DNA of 64,000 nucleotides from an uncultured Latescibacterota bacterium (GCA_958295785.1 OY282377.1:882394-946393); one strand, 5' to 3'; shown: positions 1 to 8,869, numbered from the stretch's first letter. The notes: generated by a model not told the origin, from the letters alone. Translations and numbers: made by a program.

Positions 1-227
1 TGCTGGGCACGCCGTCGGGCGCAGAGATCTGGAGCGGTGGTATTTTGGGCGCGATGCTCGTCGCGATTAACGGGATCGTCATATCTTATGTGCAAGCGAC
101 TTATGCTTCGGGATTGTGTTTGATGTACGTGGTTTTGCGGCATCGCAAAGACAATGCAAATCTGCTCGAATGGGACGATGAAATTGAAGAGGAGGCCAGC
201 CATCATAAGGATTCCGAAACGGCGTAA
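1..227 (+). CDS. C-terminal part of a membrane protein (5' end outside window)
   Basis: The frame is open from base 3 to a TAA at 225-227, so only about 74 C-terminal residues are seen. It shows a hydrophobic segment (GAMLVAINGIVISY), a second short apolar stretch (LCLMYVVL), a basic RHRK boundary and an acidic tail (DDEIEEE). This suits the last transmembrane helices and cytoplasmic tail of an integral membrane protein. I do not recognise the family. Its 3' end overlaps the start of the bpsA-like gene by about 50 bases, which suggests one operon. Confidence 0.6.
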   Translation, partial: LGTPSGAEIWSGGILGAMLVAINGIVISYVQATYASGLCLMYVVLRHRKDNANLLEWDDEIEEEASHHKDSETA

Positions 228-1272
228 GCCAACCGCTTTTATCGATGGCAGCGCGTTGTTGCGCGAGGTGGCAACCCATGCGCGGTTGGCCGAAGGGGCC
301 GAGGGCGTGCGCCGCATTTTGCGAACGGTCTTTGTGTCTCGGCAAATTCCCATTCGCAATATTGCACAGCAGGTGGGCCTCCCCGTTCCCGTGGTCGCCG
401 CCGTGCGGGGCGAATTAGAAAAAAGAGGCATTTTGACGCGAAAAGGCGGGGTCTCGCTCTCCGATGAGGGCCTGAGTGTGGTGCAATCCGAACTGGGGTT
501 TTCGTGCCGCAAACGCTTTGCGCGACCAAGCGCGCCGCCCACGCCTGCGGTTTTGGACGACGTGCGCGAACGCCTTGCCGAGATCGCCGCAGACCGCCCA
601 AAGGTCAATGTCAAACTGGATCAATCCCACGCAACGCCCGAAACCGTTCTCAAGCGCGCCGTGTACTTGTACGAACACGACGCCCTCGAAGGCCGAAACG
701 CGCTCATCCTCGGCGACGACGACCTGACCTCGGTGGCCGTGGGCTTGCTCGCGCAACACTTGGAAATCGCGCTCGGGCAAGTGGTGGTGCTGGAATGCGA
801 CTGGCGGCTCATTGAGTTTCTCAACGCGGTCACCCAACGAGAAGGCTTGTCGGACATTGCGGTCATGGCTCGGGATTTGCGCGAAGACCTGCCAGCGACC
901 TTGTGCGGGCAAATGGACGTGTTCGTTACGGACCCGCCCTATACCTTGCCCGGTCTGGCATTATTCGTCTCTCGCGGGGCCGCCGCACTCGCGCCCGAAG
1001 TGGGCAAACAGGGGTTTGTCAGCTTTGGACGCCGCCCGCCCGCTGAAACCGCACAGGCCATGGCCTCGTTGATCCAGATGGGCTTCGCGCCCGTGGAAAT
1101 CGTACCGAAATTTAACGAATACGTCGGCGCGCAAGTGTTGGGCGGGGTCAGCCAGATGATACACCTCATTTCCACCGGGAAGCCACAGCCGCTCGTGACG
1201 GGCACGTATCGCGGCGCGTTGTACACGGCGGATTGCAAAAGGCGGCGACAAAGTGATCGGGCACCCTATTGA
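178..1272 (+). CDS. bpsA: N4-bis(aminopropyl)spermidine synthase (branched-chain polyamine synthase)
   Basis: The protein (364 aa from the ATG at 178) matches the DUF43/BpsA family of aminopropyltransferases, which move aminopropyl groups from decarboxylated SAM onto the N4 of spermidine to make branched polyamines. A winged-helix-like N-terminus (about residues 45-95) precedes a Rossmann methyltransferase-type fold. The hallmark motifs are LGDDDLTS (acidic cluster 179-182) and TDPPYTLPG (about 251-259). The length fits characterised BpsA proteins (about 350 aa). The start is not certain: a GAGGAGG at about 189-195 lies inside the frame and could serve a rare start near 202. It overlaps both the upstream membrane-protein gene and the downstream DUF2156 gene, so the three are probably co-transcribed. 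BpsA is best known from thermophilic archaea and bacteria. Confidence 0.85.
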   Translation: MKLKRRPAIIRIPKRRKPTAFIDGSALLREVATHARLAEGAEGVRRILRTVFVSRQIPIRNIAQQVGLPVPVVAAVRGELEKRGILTRKGGVSLSDEGLSVVQSELGFSCRKRFARPSAPPTPAVLDDVRERLAEIAADRPKVNVKLDQSHATPETVLKRAVYLYEHDALEGRNALILGDDDLTSVAVGLLAQHLEIALGQVVVLECDWRLIEFLNAVTQREGLSDIAVMARDLREDLPATLCGQMDVFVTDPPYTLPGLALFVSRGAAALAPEVGKQGFVSFGRRPPAETAQAMASLIQMGFAPVEIVPKFNEYVGAQVLGGVSQMIHLISTGKPQPLVTGTYRGALYTADCKRRRQSDRAPY

Positions 1273-2131
1273 CCTATCGCACGGCGGGTATTTGCGCGAT
1301 GTGTTTTTGCGCGCCGACAAACGGGCATGGTGTTATTTCCCGCCCTTTCTCTGTGCGTTTAGCCTCGCGCCCCATCGGGTTGTGCGCGTCTGTGAACTCG
1401 CCGGGTGTACGTGTTTGTTCGTCCAGCGTCCAACGGGGATCGACTTGCTCCTGCCGCCCATTCCCTGTGATGTCGATGCGTTGAATCGGGTTGAAAAAAA
1501 ATTGGCGGATCACCAGCGGGGACGCCTGCCGAGAATTTTGTGGGTCGATGCCCGCGATGCCCAGTTTTTAGACCCCCAACGCTTTGCACTGCGCGACAAA
1601 GACGCCGAATATATTTACGACCCGTCTCAAATCGCTTCGGTCAAAGGACGCCTGTTTCGAGATGTTCGCAAGCGCGTGCGCCGGTTTAAACGCGCCCATC
1701 TGTCGCGCTTTCGCCCCCTCAATGCCCGCGACATACCCCATTGCATCGCACTGTTGAAACACTGGCGGCGACGGCAAGGCAGGCGGCACCCCTTTTTGTT
1801 GGACTGGGGATATACGCAAGCCGCACTCGATCAATTTCACTGTTGGTCAAAAGAGATGTTGCGGGGATGGTGTGTGGAAATAGATGGGCAGGTCGAGGCG
1901 TTCGCGCTAACAGGCGATATGCAGCCCGATTTGGCGCACTTTTTTGTTGCCAAGGCCAATCCCGATTTGCCCGACCTCTCGTATTTTTTGCGCTGGCGGG
2001 TCTATGGCGCGTTGGCCGCGTATCGCCGCGTCAATGACGCCGGCGACTTGGGCCTAGCGGGTCTGCGTCAATTCAAACAAAAATTTCGACCCGTGGAGCA
2101 GTGGCGGGTTTTTTCCGCAGACCCCCTGTGA
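1253..2131 (+). CDS. DUF2156 (phosphatidylglycerol lysyltransferase C-terminal-like, GNAT fold) protein
   Basis: 292 aa from a GTG at 1253, overlapping the end of bpsA by 20 bases and hence translationally coupled. The middle (DAEYIYDPSQIASVKG followed by RDVRKRVRRF) matches the DUF2156/LPG_synthase_C pattern, where a Y-Y-D/E-L-x-x-L-x-G element is followed by K/R-R-N-x-x-x-x-F. Related domains transfer aminoacyl groups to lipids, but many stand-alone members have no known substrate. No transmembrane flippase domain is present, so this is the soluble acyltransferase-like part only. The pairing with a branched-polyamine synthase suggests, without proof, that a polyamine or aminoacyl group could be its donor or acceptor. 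Confidence 0.7.
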   Translation: MIGHPIDLSHGGYLRDVFLRADKRAWCYFPPFLCAFSLAPHRVVRVCELAGCTCLFVQRPTGIDLLLPPIPCDVDALNRVEKKLADHQRGRLPRILWVDARDAQFLDPQRFALRDKDAEYIYDPSQIASVKGRLFRDVRKRVRRFKRAHLSRFRPLNARDIPHCIALLKHWRRRQGRRHPFLLDWGYTQAALDQFHCWSKEMLRGWCVEIDGQVEAFALTGDMQPDLAHFFVAKANPDLPDLSYFLRWRVYGALAAYRRVNDAGDLGLAGLRQFKQKFRPVEQWRVFSADPL

Positions 2132-2138
2132 GGCATGC

Positions 2139-2426
2139 ATGAACCAATTGCTCGCATTCGCGGTTTTGAGTCTGTGTTTGTGTGGTTGCGAGACCACCTC
2201 GTCCTCTTCTTATTTTTACTACGAGGTGGTGCATTCCCCAACGCAAGTCACCACCGGCGATTCCGTGCGGATAGAGACCAAAGATGGCGCGACATTTCAA
2301 GGGATCGCATTGCGGTCAACCGCAGAAGAGATCGTCGTAACCACAGAGAGACAGGGCAGGATTCGCGTGCTTTGGCGCGACATTCGCAAACTCGAGCGCG
2401 TCGTCAAAGCCAAGGCAAAAGAATAG
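2139..2426 (+). CDS. small predicted lipoprotein
   Basis: 95 aa, starting 8 bases after the DUF2156 gene. A short hydrophobic signal peptide (MNQLLAFAVLSLCLCGC) ends in a lipobox-like LCGC, so the mature protein would begin at Cys17 and be lipid anchored. The mature part (DSVRIETKDGATFQG then a basic, Lys-rich tail) looks like a small beta-rich Sm/SH3-like domain. I do not recognise a named family. It is the last gene before a strong terminator and probably belongs to the bpsA-DUF2156 operon. Confidence 0.65.
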   Translation: MNQLLAFAVLSLCLCGCETTSSSSYFYYEVVHSPTQVTTGDSVRIETKDGATFQGIALRSTAEEIVVTTERQGRIRVLWRDIRKLERVVKAKAKE

Positions 2427-2455
2427 GGCGCATCCCACACGCGCCCACAAAACGA

Positions 2456-2487
2456 AACCCATTGCAGAGCAATGGGTTATTTTTTTT
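2456..2487 (+). terminator. intrinsic terminator of the bpsA operon
   Basis: A perfect 10-bp stem (AACCCATTGC / GCAATGGGTT, 2456-2465 and 2469-2478) with a 3-base loop is followed by A and a run of eight T (2480-2487). It lies 30 bases after the lipoprotein stop. Confidence 0.9.
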
Positions 2488-2524
2488 GAAAACAGCGGTC
2501 AGCGCATATCGCCTTGGGGTGATC

Positions 2525-2551
2525 GGGCGAGCACGGGGGCATCGCCCCTAC
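2525..2551. repeat. dispersed 27-bp hairpin repeat, copy 1
   Basis: Minus-like orientation: GGGCGAGCACGGGGG then CATCGCCCCTAC. The same unit recurs at 5673, 8963, 13381, 18099 and 32901, always between genes, and folds through GGGCGA/TCGCCC or GGGGC/GCCCC pairing. Here it sits just beyond the 3' end of the dioxygenase gene. Confidence 0.85.
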
Positions 2552-2559
2552 ATTCTCTT

Positions 2560-3357
2560 TCACACCAGCACGCGATCCACCTCGTCGAACCAAGTGTTGG
2601 CAACGCAGAGGCCATATTCTCTTTTTCCACCCGTGGCGAGGGGGCCTGTAAGGTGGGTATATCGCCGCGTGCCTCTGGCGTTTTCGGGAATATGGTCGGT
2701 GTTCAAAAAATGCAGGGCAAGGCCCGCGCGTTCCCGATCTGTGGTATTTGCGTGCGTGCTGTGCGCGATGCCAAAATTGAAAAAGACCGCACCTCCGGCG
2801 GGCAATTCGATGGGGATGGCTCTCTCTTCGGGCACAGTGCAGTGAATGTGGTGGTCGCTGTTGGGATCGCGGTCGTGGGTATATTTTTCGCGATGGCTAC
2901 CGGGAACAATGTGCAAGGTGCCGTTGGCAATATTCGCATCGTGAAGGGCCACCCACATCCCAACGCCTTTGGCCGGGTCGCTCACTTTGAAATAGGCGTT
3001 GTCCTGATGCCAGTCCGTGCCAATGCCCTGTTTGCCGGGTTTGAGAAAGATCTGATCGAGGTAGAACACAAAGGGGGAACCGATGAGTTGTTCGACAAGC
3101 GCGATGACTTTGGGGTGAAAGTGCAGGGCGCGGTAAAACGCGCTCTTGGGCGTGATGGGACAAATCTGCAAGTTGATTTGCGTTTGCGAATGGGTTTGCC
3201 CATCGCCATCAGTCGCCACATTGCGGAGAAGCCCGTCGCGCTTGAAGCGGTCGAGTTCCCCGCGCATCGCACGCACTTCCCGGCTCGTGAACAGGTCGGG
3301 CACAACCGCGTAGCCCCACTTGCGAAAGCAGTCAATTTGTTCTTGCGTAAAAGCCAT
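2560..3357 (-). CDS. phytanoyl-CoA dioxygenase (PhyH) family protein
   Basis: 265 aa from the ATG at 3357, which has a GAGGGAAACC Shine-Dalgarno; an in-frame start 27 bases upstream lacks one. The PhyH fold of Fe(II)/2-oxoglutarate oxygenases is shown by the metal-binding H-Q-D (117-119, in TDWHQDNAYF), the distal His (about 199, in FGIAHSTHAN) and the Arg-rich DRERAG that binds 2-oxoglutarate. The family hydroxylates varied small molecules, and the substrate cannot be told from sequence. It stands alone, with repeats downstream and a PD-(D/E)XK-like gene upstream on the same strand. Confidence 0.9.
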   Translation of the reverse strand: MAFTQEQIDCFRKWGYAVVPDLFTSREVRAMRGELDRFKRDGLLRNVATDGDGQTHSQTQINLQICPITPKSAFYRALHFHPKVIALVEQLIGSPFVFYLDQIFLKPGKQGIGTDWHQDNAYFKVSDPAKGVGMWVALHDANIANGTLHIVPGSHREKYTHDRDPNSDHHIHCTVPEERAIPIELPAGGAVFFNFGIAHSTHANTTDRERAGLALHFLNTDHIPENARGTRRYTHLTGPLATGGKREYGLCVANTWFDEVDRVLV

Positions 3358-3404
3358 GGTTTCCCTCGGAAAGACGCACGTCAAAAAATTTTAGATGTAT
3401 CGTT

Positions 3405-4010
3405 TCAAGCGACCTGTCGTTCACACTCGGCAAAGATGAAATCCAAAATGCCATAGATTTTGTTCGGGGCACTAATGGCGTACGAAACGAGATGTTTGGT
3501 GAACGTGTCCCGTTCCAACTTGCCAAACTCCCAGACGAGCCCTGTTGGCACAATGCCATAAATCACCGCTTGTTCATCGTCATTTATTTTTTGACAAGCG
3601 ATCATCTCTGCAAGACATTGCGCCCATCCCTTGGTGAAGTCCTCTCGCTTTGCTTCGGCAACTGCCAAAAAGGGTTTGTCGATCAGTTTATCCGTAACGC
3701 TTTCGATCACAGCAGAGACCAAGTAATCAGGTTCGCCATACAACTCCCTATCGCAAACCAAAGGCTGATGCGACCAGAGTTTTAATTTTCGATGGCGCTT
3801 CCACACTTGATGCAGAAAGGGAAAAATAAAGCACTCTCGCAAAAAGGCTTCACTCTCATCTACCGATCTCATTTCCAGCGAAAAATTCAGATTTTCAAGA
3901 AACAGATCTGGAAGTTCGAGTTCCACTTCAGGTAGAAATTTCTCTTGCCTGATTTTGAGAGGATACTTGTCGATGACTTGCGCGATGGTTTGAAAATTAC
4001 TGAATGCCAT
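3405..4010 (-). CDS. hypothetical protein with PD-(D/E)XK nuclease-like core
   Basis: 201 aa from the ATG at 4010 (GGAAAACAGAAC upstream). The core has GEPDYLVSAV, then FLAVAEAKREDFTKGW and QCLAEM, which matches the D...E-x-K plus Q pattern of the restriction-endonuclease-like fold in a widespread family of solo proteins often annotated as hypothetical or as type I restriction R-like. No helicase or methyltransferase partner is nearby, so a full restriction system is unlikely. It lies beside a decayed hicBA pair, a common kind of accessory neighbourhood. Its GC content is visibly lower than the flanking genes, which suggests transfer. Confidence 0.6.
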   Translation of the reverse strand: MAFSNFQTIAQVIDKYPLKIRQEKFLPEVELELPDLFLENLNFSLEMRSVDESEAFLRECFIFPFLHQVWKRHRKLKLWSHQPLVCDRELYGEPDYLVSAVIESVTDKLIDKPFLAVAEAKREDFTKGWAQCLAEMIACQKINDDEQAVIYGIVPTGLVWEFGKLERDTFTKHLVSYAISAPNKIYGILDFIFAECERQVA

Positions 4011-4066
4011 GTTCTGTTTTCCATAAGTACTGAACGTTAAAACGCGGGCGGATGGTCAAGTGGCAC

Positions 4067-4215
4067 TTACCGCAATCCCAACTGCTTTTTTATGTGCCCA
4101 ACCAATTTTTCGTCGATCTCGGAATGTCTTGGAACAGGTTGCCTCCGTCCCGTTTCAGGATTGAGATAAATATCATGTCTTGCACCGTGCCTCAGCAGAA
4201 CACATCTCTCTTTTG
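4067..4215 (-). pseudogene. hicA: hicA toxin remnant (frameshifted, N-terminal deletion)
   Basis: Reading minus from about 4184, a frame gives LLRHGARHDIYLNPETGRR, then QPVPRHSEIDEKLVGHIKKQ and a stop at 4067-4069. This is the C-terminal two thirds of a HicA mRNA interferase, with the catalytic His in the GARHDIY segment. The usual N-terminal MKRRD helix appears only as KRDV in a different frame, fused to the end of hicB, with about ten codons missing between. No start codon serves the LLRHG frame. The toxin is therefore most likely dead. Confidence 0.75.
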
Positions 4216-4410
4216 TGAGTTGATCGCGATCTCTTTGATTGCGTATTCTTTGGGCACATCATCCATCGCCATTAAGAGATAGGCATCTTTCAGGTTTTCT
4301 TCCAATTCCCGAAGGGTCTTTCCCTGCGTCATTATTTTTGGGTGTTCGAGGAGTTTGCCGAGCCAAAATTTGTCCGATTTCCAGTAGATCATCGTCATTT
4401 TAGATTTCAT
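4192..4410 (-). CDS. hicB: HicB-family antitoxin (C-terminus altered by hicA decay)
   Basis: 72 aa from the ATG at 4410 (AAAGGTG upstream). The sequence IYWKSDKFWLGKLLEHP, then TQGKTLRELEENLKDAYLL, is the HicB antitoxin fold, which normally binds and blocks HicA and represses its own operon. Relatives usually end near KEIAI, followed at once by the hicA start. Here the frame runs on through NSQKRDVFC, the last residues being derived from the hicA N-terminus. With hicA broken, this is probably an orphan antitoxin. Confidence 0.8.
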   Translation of the reverse strand: MKSKMTMIYWKSDKFWLGKLLEHPKIMTQGKTLRELEENLKDAYLLMAMDDVPKEYAIKEIAINSQKRDVFC

Positions 4411-4552
4411 AGTCGCACCTTTGATTTGGCGATGTGTTTAAGCGGCGATCTGCATACGGAAAACACGCCGCTATGGAACCGCATTGGATTATCCACTTTG
4501 CCTATTGTTACGGTCCAATTCATTTTTGAAAATACCAAAGAATGGTCTCCAG

Positions 4553-5581
4553 TCAAGCGGGTTCAATACAGTGCTCGTGAAATGCGAGTTCGCCCGCAAA
4601 GTGACAACTCACCTGGTGCCCCGGTTCGATTTCTCTGAGCCGGGGCACTTCTGTTTTGCATTTGTCCTGTGCGTAGAGACAGCGCGTGTGAAATTTGCAC
4701 CCGCGGGGGGCATCCGCGGGATCGGGCACATCGCCTTCGATGGGGATGCGCTGGCGTCGATCATCCGGGTCGGCAATGGGAACCGCGGACAACAGGGCCG
4801 CGGTGTAGGGATGCAGGGGATTTTGATAGAGCCGCTCGGAGGTGGTGATTTCGATGATCTGACCGAGATACATCACGGCGACGCGGTCGGAAATGTGTTC
4901 CACAACGCTGAGGTCGTGCGCGATGAACAAATACGTCAGGCCAAAGGCTTCTTGGAGGTCTTCGAGGAGGTTGATGACCTGCGCCTGTACGGACACATCG
5001 AGGGCAGAGACCGGTTCGTCGGCAATGACGAGCTTGGGATTGAGCGCGAGGGCGCGGGCAATGCCGATGCGCTGGCGTTGACCGCCCGAAAACGCATGGG
5101 GGTATCGCCGCAGGTGATCCGGACGCAATCCCACGCGGATGAGCAATTGCTCGGTGCGGTCTTCGAGTTCGGCCCCGGACGCGACTCGGTTGATGACGAG
5201 GGGTTCGGCCACAATGTCGAAAACCGTCATGCGCGGGTTGAGCGATGAGAAGGGGTCTTGGAAGATGTATTGCAATTCGCGCCTCAGGTTGCGTATCTGC
5301 GCTTTCCCCAAGCCGCGCAGGTCAATGCGCTCGCCGTTGTGGTGGAAGACGATCTCCCCATCCGAAGGCTCTATCAGGCGAATGATCGACCGCCCCGCCG
5401 TGGTCTTGCCGCATCCGGATTCGCCCACCAAACCGAGGGTTTCCCCGCGATACAGCGTCAGGTCGATCCCATCCACGGCTTTGACATAGCCCACGACTCG
5501 TCGCCAAATGCCTTTTTTGATCGGAAAATGGGTTTTGAGTTGCGTCACTTCGAGAAGGGGTTGCGCGTTTGTTTTTTCCAT
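4553..5581 (-). CDS. oligopeptide/dipeptide ABC transporter ATP-binding protein (DppF/OppF type)
   Basis: 342 aa from the ATG at 5581 (GGACAAGACATC upstream). The ABC ATPase motifs are Walker A GESGCGKT (53-60), signature FSGGQRQR (164-171) and Walker B VIADEP (about 187-192). The C-terminal oligopeptide-family extension has the Cys-containing GCKFHTRC segment typical of OppD/F proteins. It is the last gene of the minus-strand importer operon and would pair with the DppD-like ATPase. Solute class (peptide, glycoside or other) cannot be read from the ATPases. Confidence 0.92.
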   Translation of the reverse strand: MEKTNAQPLLEVTQLKTHFPIKKGIWRRVVGYVKAVDGIDLTLYRGETLGLVGESGCGKTTAGRSIIRLIEPSDGEIVFHHNGERIDLRGLGKAQIRNLRRELQYIFQDPFSSLNPRMTVFDIVAEPLVINRVASGAELEDRTEQLLIRVGLRPDHLRRYPHAFSGGQRQRIGIARALALNPKLVIADEPVSALDVSVQAQVINLLEDLQEAFGLTYLFIAHDLSVVEHISDRVAVMYLGQIIEITTSERLYQNPLHPYTAALLSAVPIADPDDRRQRIPIEGDVPDPADAPRGCKFHTRCLYAQDKCKTEVPRLREIEPGHQVSCHFAGELAFHEHCIEPA

Positions 5582-5621
5582 GATGTCTTGTCCAAAAGAT
5601 AAGTGCATTGACCACTGATTT

Positions 5622-5699
5622 CGGGCACGGGGGCCTGGCCCCTACGTTTCTATCCTCGCATCTTGCATTTTCGGGCGAGCACGGGGGCATCGCCCCTAC
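5622..5699. repeat. two dispersed hairpin repeats in tandem
   Basis: A degenerate copy (5622-5646, GGGCACGGGGGCCTGGCCCC) and an intact copy (5673-5699) flank the spacer TTTCTATCCTCGCATCTTGC. The same spacer follows the copies at 13381 and 55050, so spacer and hairpin form one larger mobile or duplicated unit. The block sits between the two ATPase genes, yet the operon frames are intact. Confidence 0.8.
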
Positions 5700-5728
5700 G
5701 ATGCGTTTCGCATCTTGCATTTTGTTTT

Positions 5729-6724
5729 TTACGTCTCCCGCTTTTCTAACCAGCAACTGACATGATGGCCCGATTCGATTTCGAGGAGTTGCGGTGTTTC
5801 GCGGCACTGGCGCGTGGCATGCGGGCAACGCGGCGCAAAGGCACAGCCCTGTGGGATTTCAAAGGGATCGGGAATCGCGCCCTCAATGGGCACGAGCCGG
5901 CGTTTGTGACCCACTTGCGGAATGGAGTTGAGCAAGCCCTTGGTATAGGGATGGCGCGGGTTTTTGAAAATGGTGCGCGTGTCGGAATATTCGACGATTT
6001 TGCCCAAATACATCACCGCGACATAGTCGGCCATGCTGGCGACCACGCCCAAGTCGTGCGTGATGAGCATAATCGCCATGCCAATGTCGGATTGGAGTTG
6101 GCGCATCAGGTCCAAAATTTGGGATTGCACCGTCACATCGAGCGCCGTGGTGGGTTCGTCGGCGATGAGCAAGTTGGGATTGCACGAGAGGGCCATCGCG
6201 ATCATCGCGCGTTGTCGCATCCCGCCCGAAAGTTCGTGGGGATAGGCGTCAACCTGACGGTCGGGACGCGGCAGGCGCACCTTGTTGAGCGCGTCAATGG
6301 CGCGTTCGCGGGCCTCGGTTTTGTCCGCGTTTTGGTGCAGCCGAATGGCTTCGCCGATCTGATTGCCCACCGTGTGTACAGGGCTGAGAGAAGTCATTGG
6401 CTCTTGGAAAATCATGGCGATGTCATTGCCGCGAATCCCCCGCATCTGCGCGCCTTTGGGATTGAGTTGCGTCAGGTCAATGGGATCGCTGTCGGGATTT
6501 TTGCGAAAGAGAATCTGCCCGTTTTCGATTTTGCCCGGCGGGCTGGGGATGAGGCGCATGGTCGAAAATGCCGTGATGCTTTTGCCGCACCCGGATTCGC
6601 CCACCACGCCCAGGGTCTTTTGCGGCACAATAGACAGGGACACGCCATCAACCGCACGCACGATTCCATCGTCCGTATAAAAATAGGTTTTGAGGTCGCG
6701 GATGTCCAAAAGCGGTTGTGTCAT
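5729..6724 (-). CDS. oligopeptide/dipeptide ABC transporter ATP-binding protein (DppD/OppD type)
   Basis: 331 aa. Walker A GESGCGKS (42-49), signature LSGGMRQR (165-172) and Walker [12 protein letters not shown] (186-196) are intact, and the C-terminal Cys motif ([12 protein letters not shown]) typical of OppD/DppD is present. It starts 23 bases after the permease gene on the same strand and is the fourth of five importer genes. An ATPase dimer with the next gene would power uptake through the two permeases. Confidence 0.92.
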   Translation of the reverse strand: MTQPLLDIRDLKTYFYTDDGIVRAVDGVSLSIVPQKTLGVVGESGCGKSITAFSTMRLIPSPPGKIENGQILFRKNPDSDPIDLTQLNPKGAQMRGIRGNDIAMIFQEPMTSLSPVHTVGNQIGEAIRLHQNADKTEARERAIDALNKVRLPRPDRQVDAYPHELSGGMRQRAMIAMALSCNPNLLIADEPTTALDVTVQSQILDLMRQLQSDIGMAIMLITHDLGVVASMADYVAVMYLGKIVEYSDTRTIFKNPRHPYTKGLLNSIPQVGHKRRLVPIEGAIPDPFEIPQGCAFAPRCPHATRQCRETPQLLEIESGHHVSCWLEKRET

Positions 6725-6747
6725 GGGAAGTCCTCAAACGATCCGCG

Positions 6748-7878
6748 CTATCTGCTCGAATACGGATCCGCAGCATCGCGCAAACCATCCCCGAGAAAAT
6801 TGAACGCGAGCACCGCGATGATGATGCAAACGCCGGGCAAAAGCAGCCAGGGATACAGGCTGAGGGAGTGAATATTCATCGCATCGGACAAGAGCAAGCC
6901 CCACGAGGTCATGGGCGGTTTGATGCCCAAGCCGAGAAAACTCAACGTGCTTTCGCCCAAAATAAAGCCCGGAATCGCCAGGGTCGCAATGACGATGATG
7001 TGGCTGAACATCGACGGGAGCAAGTGCCGAAAAATGACGCGCCTATCTTTGGCACCGGCCACGCGGGCCGCCAGCACGAAATCGGCTTCGCGGATGGACA
7101 GGGTCTTGCCGCGGATTTCCCGGGCAAGGCCGCCCCAACCCACGAGCGCGAGCACAGTGACAATGCCCATAAAAACGAGATGAGATGGCCACTCTGGGGG
7201 CAATATCGCGCTGAGGGCCATGAGAATGGGAATAGATGGAAACGCGAAAATCAGCTCGATGACGCGCTGGATGAGATTATCGACATGGCCGCCGTAATAG
7301 CCCGAGATCACGCCCAAGGCAGAGCCGAGGGTGAGGCTGATGAACACCGCGAGCAGGCCAATGGTGAGGGAGACGCGCCCGCCCACGATAATGCGCGAGA
7401 GCATGTCGCGCCCAAACCGGTCCGTGCCCAAGAGAAACATCGGGTTGCCCTTGCCCGTGCCCAACAAGTGAATATCCGTGCGAAACAAGCCGTAAAACGT
7501 GTATTCCGCCCCGCGCGCAAAGGGGTACACCGGGTAGCGCACCGCGGCGTCTTCCGTATAGGTTTTGATGCCGGTTTGCCGGTCAAACGCCTTTTTGATC
7601 CCATAGACAAAGGGCCAGTGGATGCCGTCTTCAGAAAAGATGTGAACGCGCTGTGCGGGCAGATGCACGTAGTTGTAATAGCGATGCGCCGGATCGTGCG
7701 GCGCCAAAAACTCGCCCAAAAAAACACAGACATAGAGAAAGAGCACCACACAACCCCCCGCGACACCTGCGCGGTGTTTTTTGAACCGCCGCCAGATCAA
7801 CTCGCGCTGGGAATAGGTGGCGGTGGTTGTGGTTTCTTCCACACTGGCGTCAGGCGGTGTTTGAACAGCACTACTCAT
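6748..7878 (-). CDS. oligopeptide ABC transporter permease (DppC/OppC type)
   Basis: 376 aa from the ATG at 7878; the longer frame upstream is the antisense of noncoding and permease sequence. The gene overlaps the preceding permease by 8 bases (ATGAGTAG). One N-terminal helix (AGVAGGCVVLFLYVCVFLGE) is followed by a periplasmic loop of about 130 residues, then five helices with the EAA loop (VLAARVAGAKDRRVIFRHLL). The periplasmic loop is longer than usual for the OppC family. The C-terminus ends in the typical NFLGDGLRDAADP. Confidence 0.92.
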   Translation of the reverse strand: MSSAVQTPPDASVEETTTTATYSQRELIWRRFKKHRAGVAGGCVVLFLYVCVFLGEFLAPHDPAHRYYNYVHLPAQRVHIFSEDGIHWPFVYGIKKAFDRQTGIKTYTEDAAVRYPVYPFARGAEYTFYGLFRTDIHLLGTGKGNPMFLLGTDRFGRDMLSRIIVGGRVSLTIGLLAVFISLTLGSALGVISGYYGGHVDNLIQRVIELIFAFPSIPILMALSAILPPEWPSHLVFMGIVTVLALVGWGGLAREIRGKTLSIREADFVLAARVAGAKDRRVIFRHLLPSMFSHIIVIATLAIPGFILGESTLSFLGLGIKPPMTSWGLLLSDAMNIHSLSLYPWLLLPGVCIIIAVLAFNFLGDGLRDAADPYSSR

Positions 7879-8869
7879 AGCGAATCCTCGGATCGAGCCA
7901 GGCCAAAAGAATATCCGCCAACAAATTGCCGACGAGCAAAAACGTGGCGGACAAGAGCAGGAATGCACCCGCCAAATACATGTCTTGCGAGGTGAGCGCG
8001 GTCAGAAAAATGGGGCCGGCCGTTGGCAAGCCGAGCACAATGCCGGTCACAACCGCGCCCGAGAGCAATCCGGGCAACTCGAGACCGAGGCGGCTGACCA
8101 ACGGGTTGATGGCAATGCGGACGCCGTATTTGACGATGACTTTGCCTTCCTTGAGGCCCTTGGCGCGCCCGGTTTGAATGTGTTGTTGACCGAGAATATC
8201 GAGCAAGTTGCCGCGCATAATGCGGATGACGCCCGCCGTGCTGCCCGTGCCGATAACGAGAATGGGCACCCATATATGCTTGAGCAAATCGACAACTTTC
8301 GCCCACGACCACGCCGCGCCGATGTATTCGGGCGAGAGGAGGCCCCCGACCGATTCGGCTTCAAAAACCGAGACTTGGATGAACATAATGACCAGTGCCA
8401 GCAAAAAATTGGGGGTGGCAAGGCCGATGAATCCGAGAAAGGTAAAGCCGTAATCGCCAATGGAATATTGCCGCGTGGCCGAGTATATACCAATGGGAAT
8501 GGCGATGATCCACGTAAAAATTAAGGTGGAGAGCGTCAGCGTCAATGTGAGGCCCAAGCGTTCGACCAACAACTCCATCACGTCCATTTCGTACGTGAAC
8601 GACTGCCCAAAATCGCCTTTGCTGATGATTTTCCAGATCCAGCGCACGTATTGCACATAGATCGGATCGTTGAGGCCATAGCGTTCGCGCAGGGCGTCGA
8701 TTTGCGCCATCGCGCTTTCGGATCCCAGTTCGCCCTGCTCGGCCAATTCCGCGAGGCGAGACGTGAGCATATCGCCCGGCGGCGCTTGAATCACTGCAAA
8801 GCTGACCATTGAAATCAGGATCAGTGTGGGGATCATGTGCAACAATCGGCGAATGATGTAGTTGATCAT
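7871..8869 (-). CDS. oligopeptide ABC transporter permease (DppB/OppB type)
   Basis: 332 aa from the ATG at 8869 (MINYIIRRLLHMIPTLILI), the typical OppB start; codons further upstream in the frame run through a repeat element and are not coding. Six transmembrane helices and the EAA loop (GRAKGLKEGKVIVKYGVRIA) are visible, and the C-terminus is the usual DPRIRYE. In an intact operon it would follow the binding-protein gene at 10150-12057, but a 1.09-kb insertion sequence and repeats now lie between, so transcription from the distal promoter may be blocked. Confidence 0.92.
   Translation of the reverse strand: MINYIIRRLLHMIPTLILISMVSFAVIQAPPGDMLTSRLAELAEQGELGSESAMAQIDALRERYGLNDPIYVQYVRWIWKIISKGDFGQSFTYEMDVMELLVERLGLTLTLTLSTLIFTWIIAIPIGIYSATRQYSIGDYGFTFLGFIGLATPNFLLALVIMFIQVSVFEAESVGGLLSPEYIGAAWSWAKVVDLLKHIWVPILVIGTGSTAGVIRIMRGNLLDILGQQHIQTGRAKGLKEGKVIVKYGVRIAINPLVSRLGLELPGLLSGAVVTGIVLGLPTAGPIFLTALTSQDMYLAGAFLLLSATFLLVGNLLADILLAWLDPRIRYE

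Noticed and set aside
3405-4410. Complete restriction system
   Set aside because: Only a solo PD-(D/E)XK-like protein is present, with no methyltransferase, specificity or helicase gene nearby.
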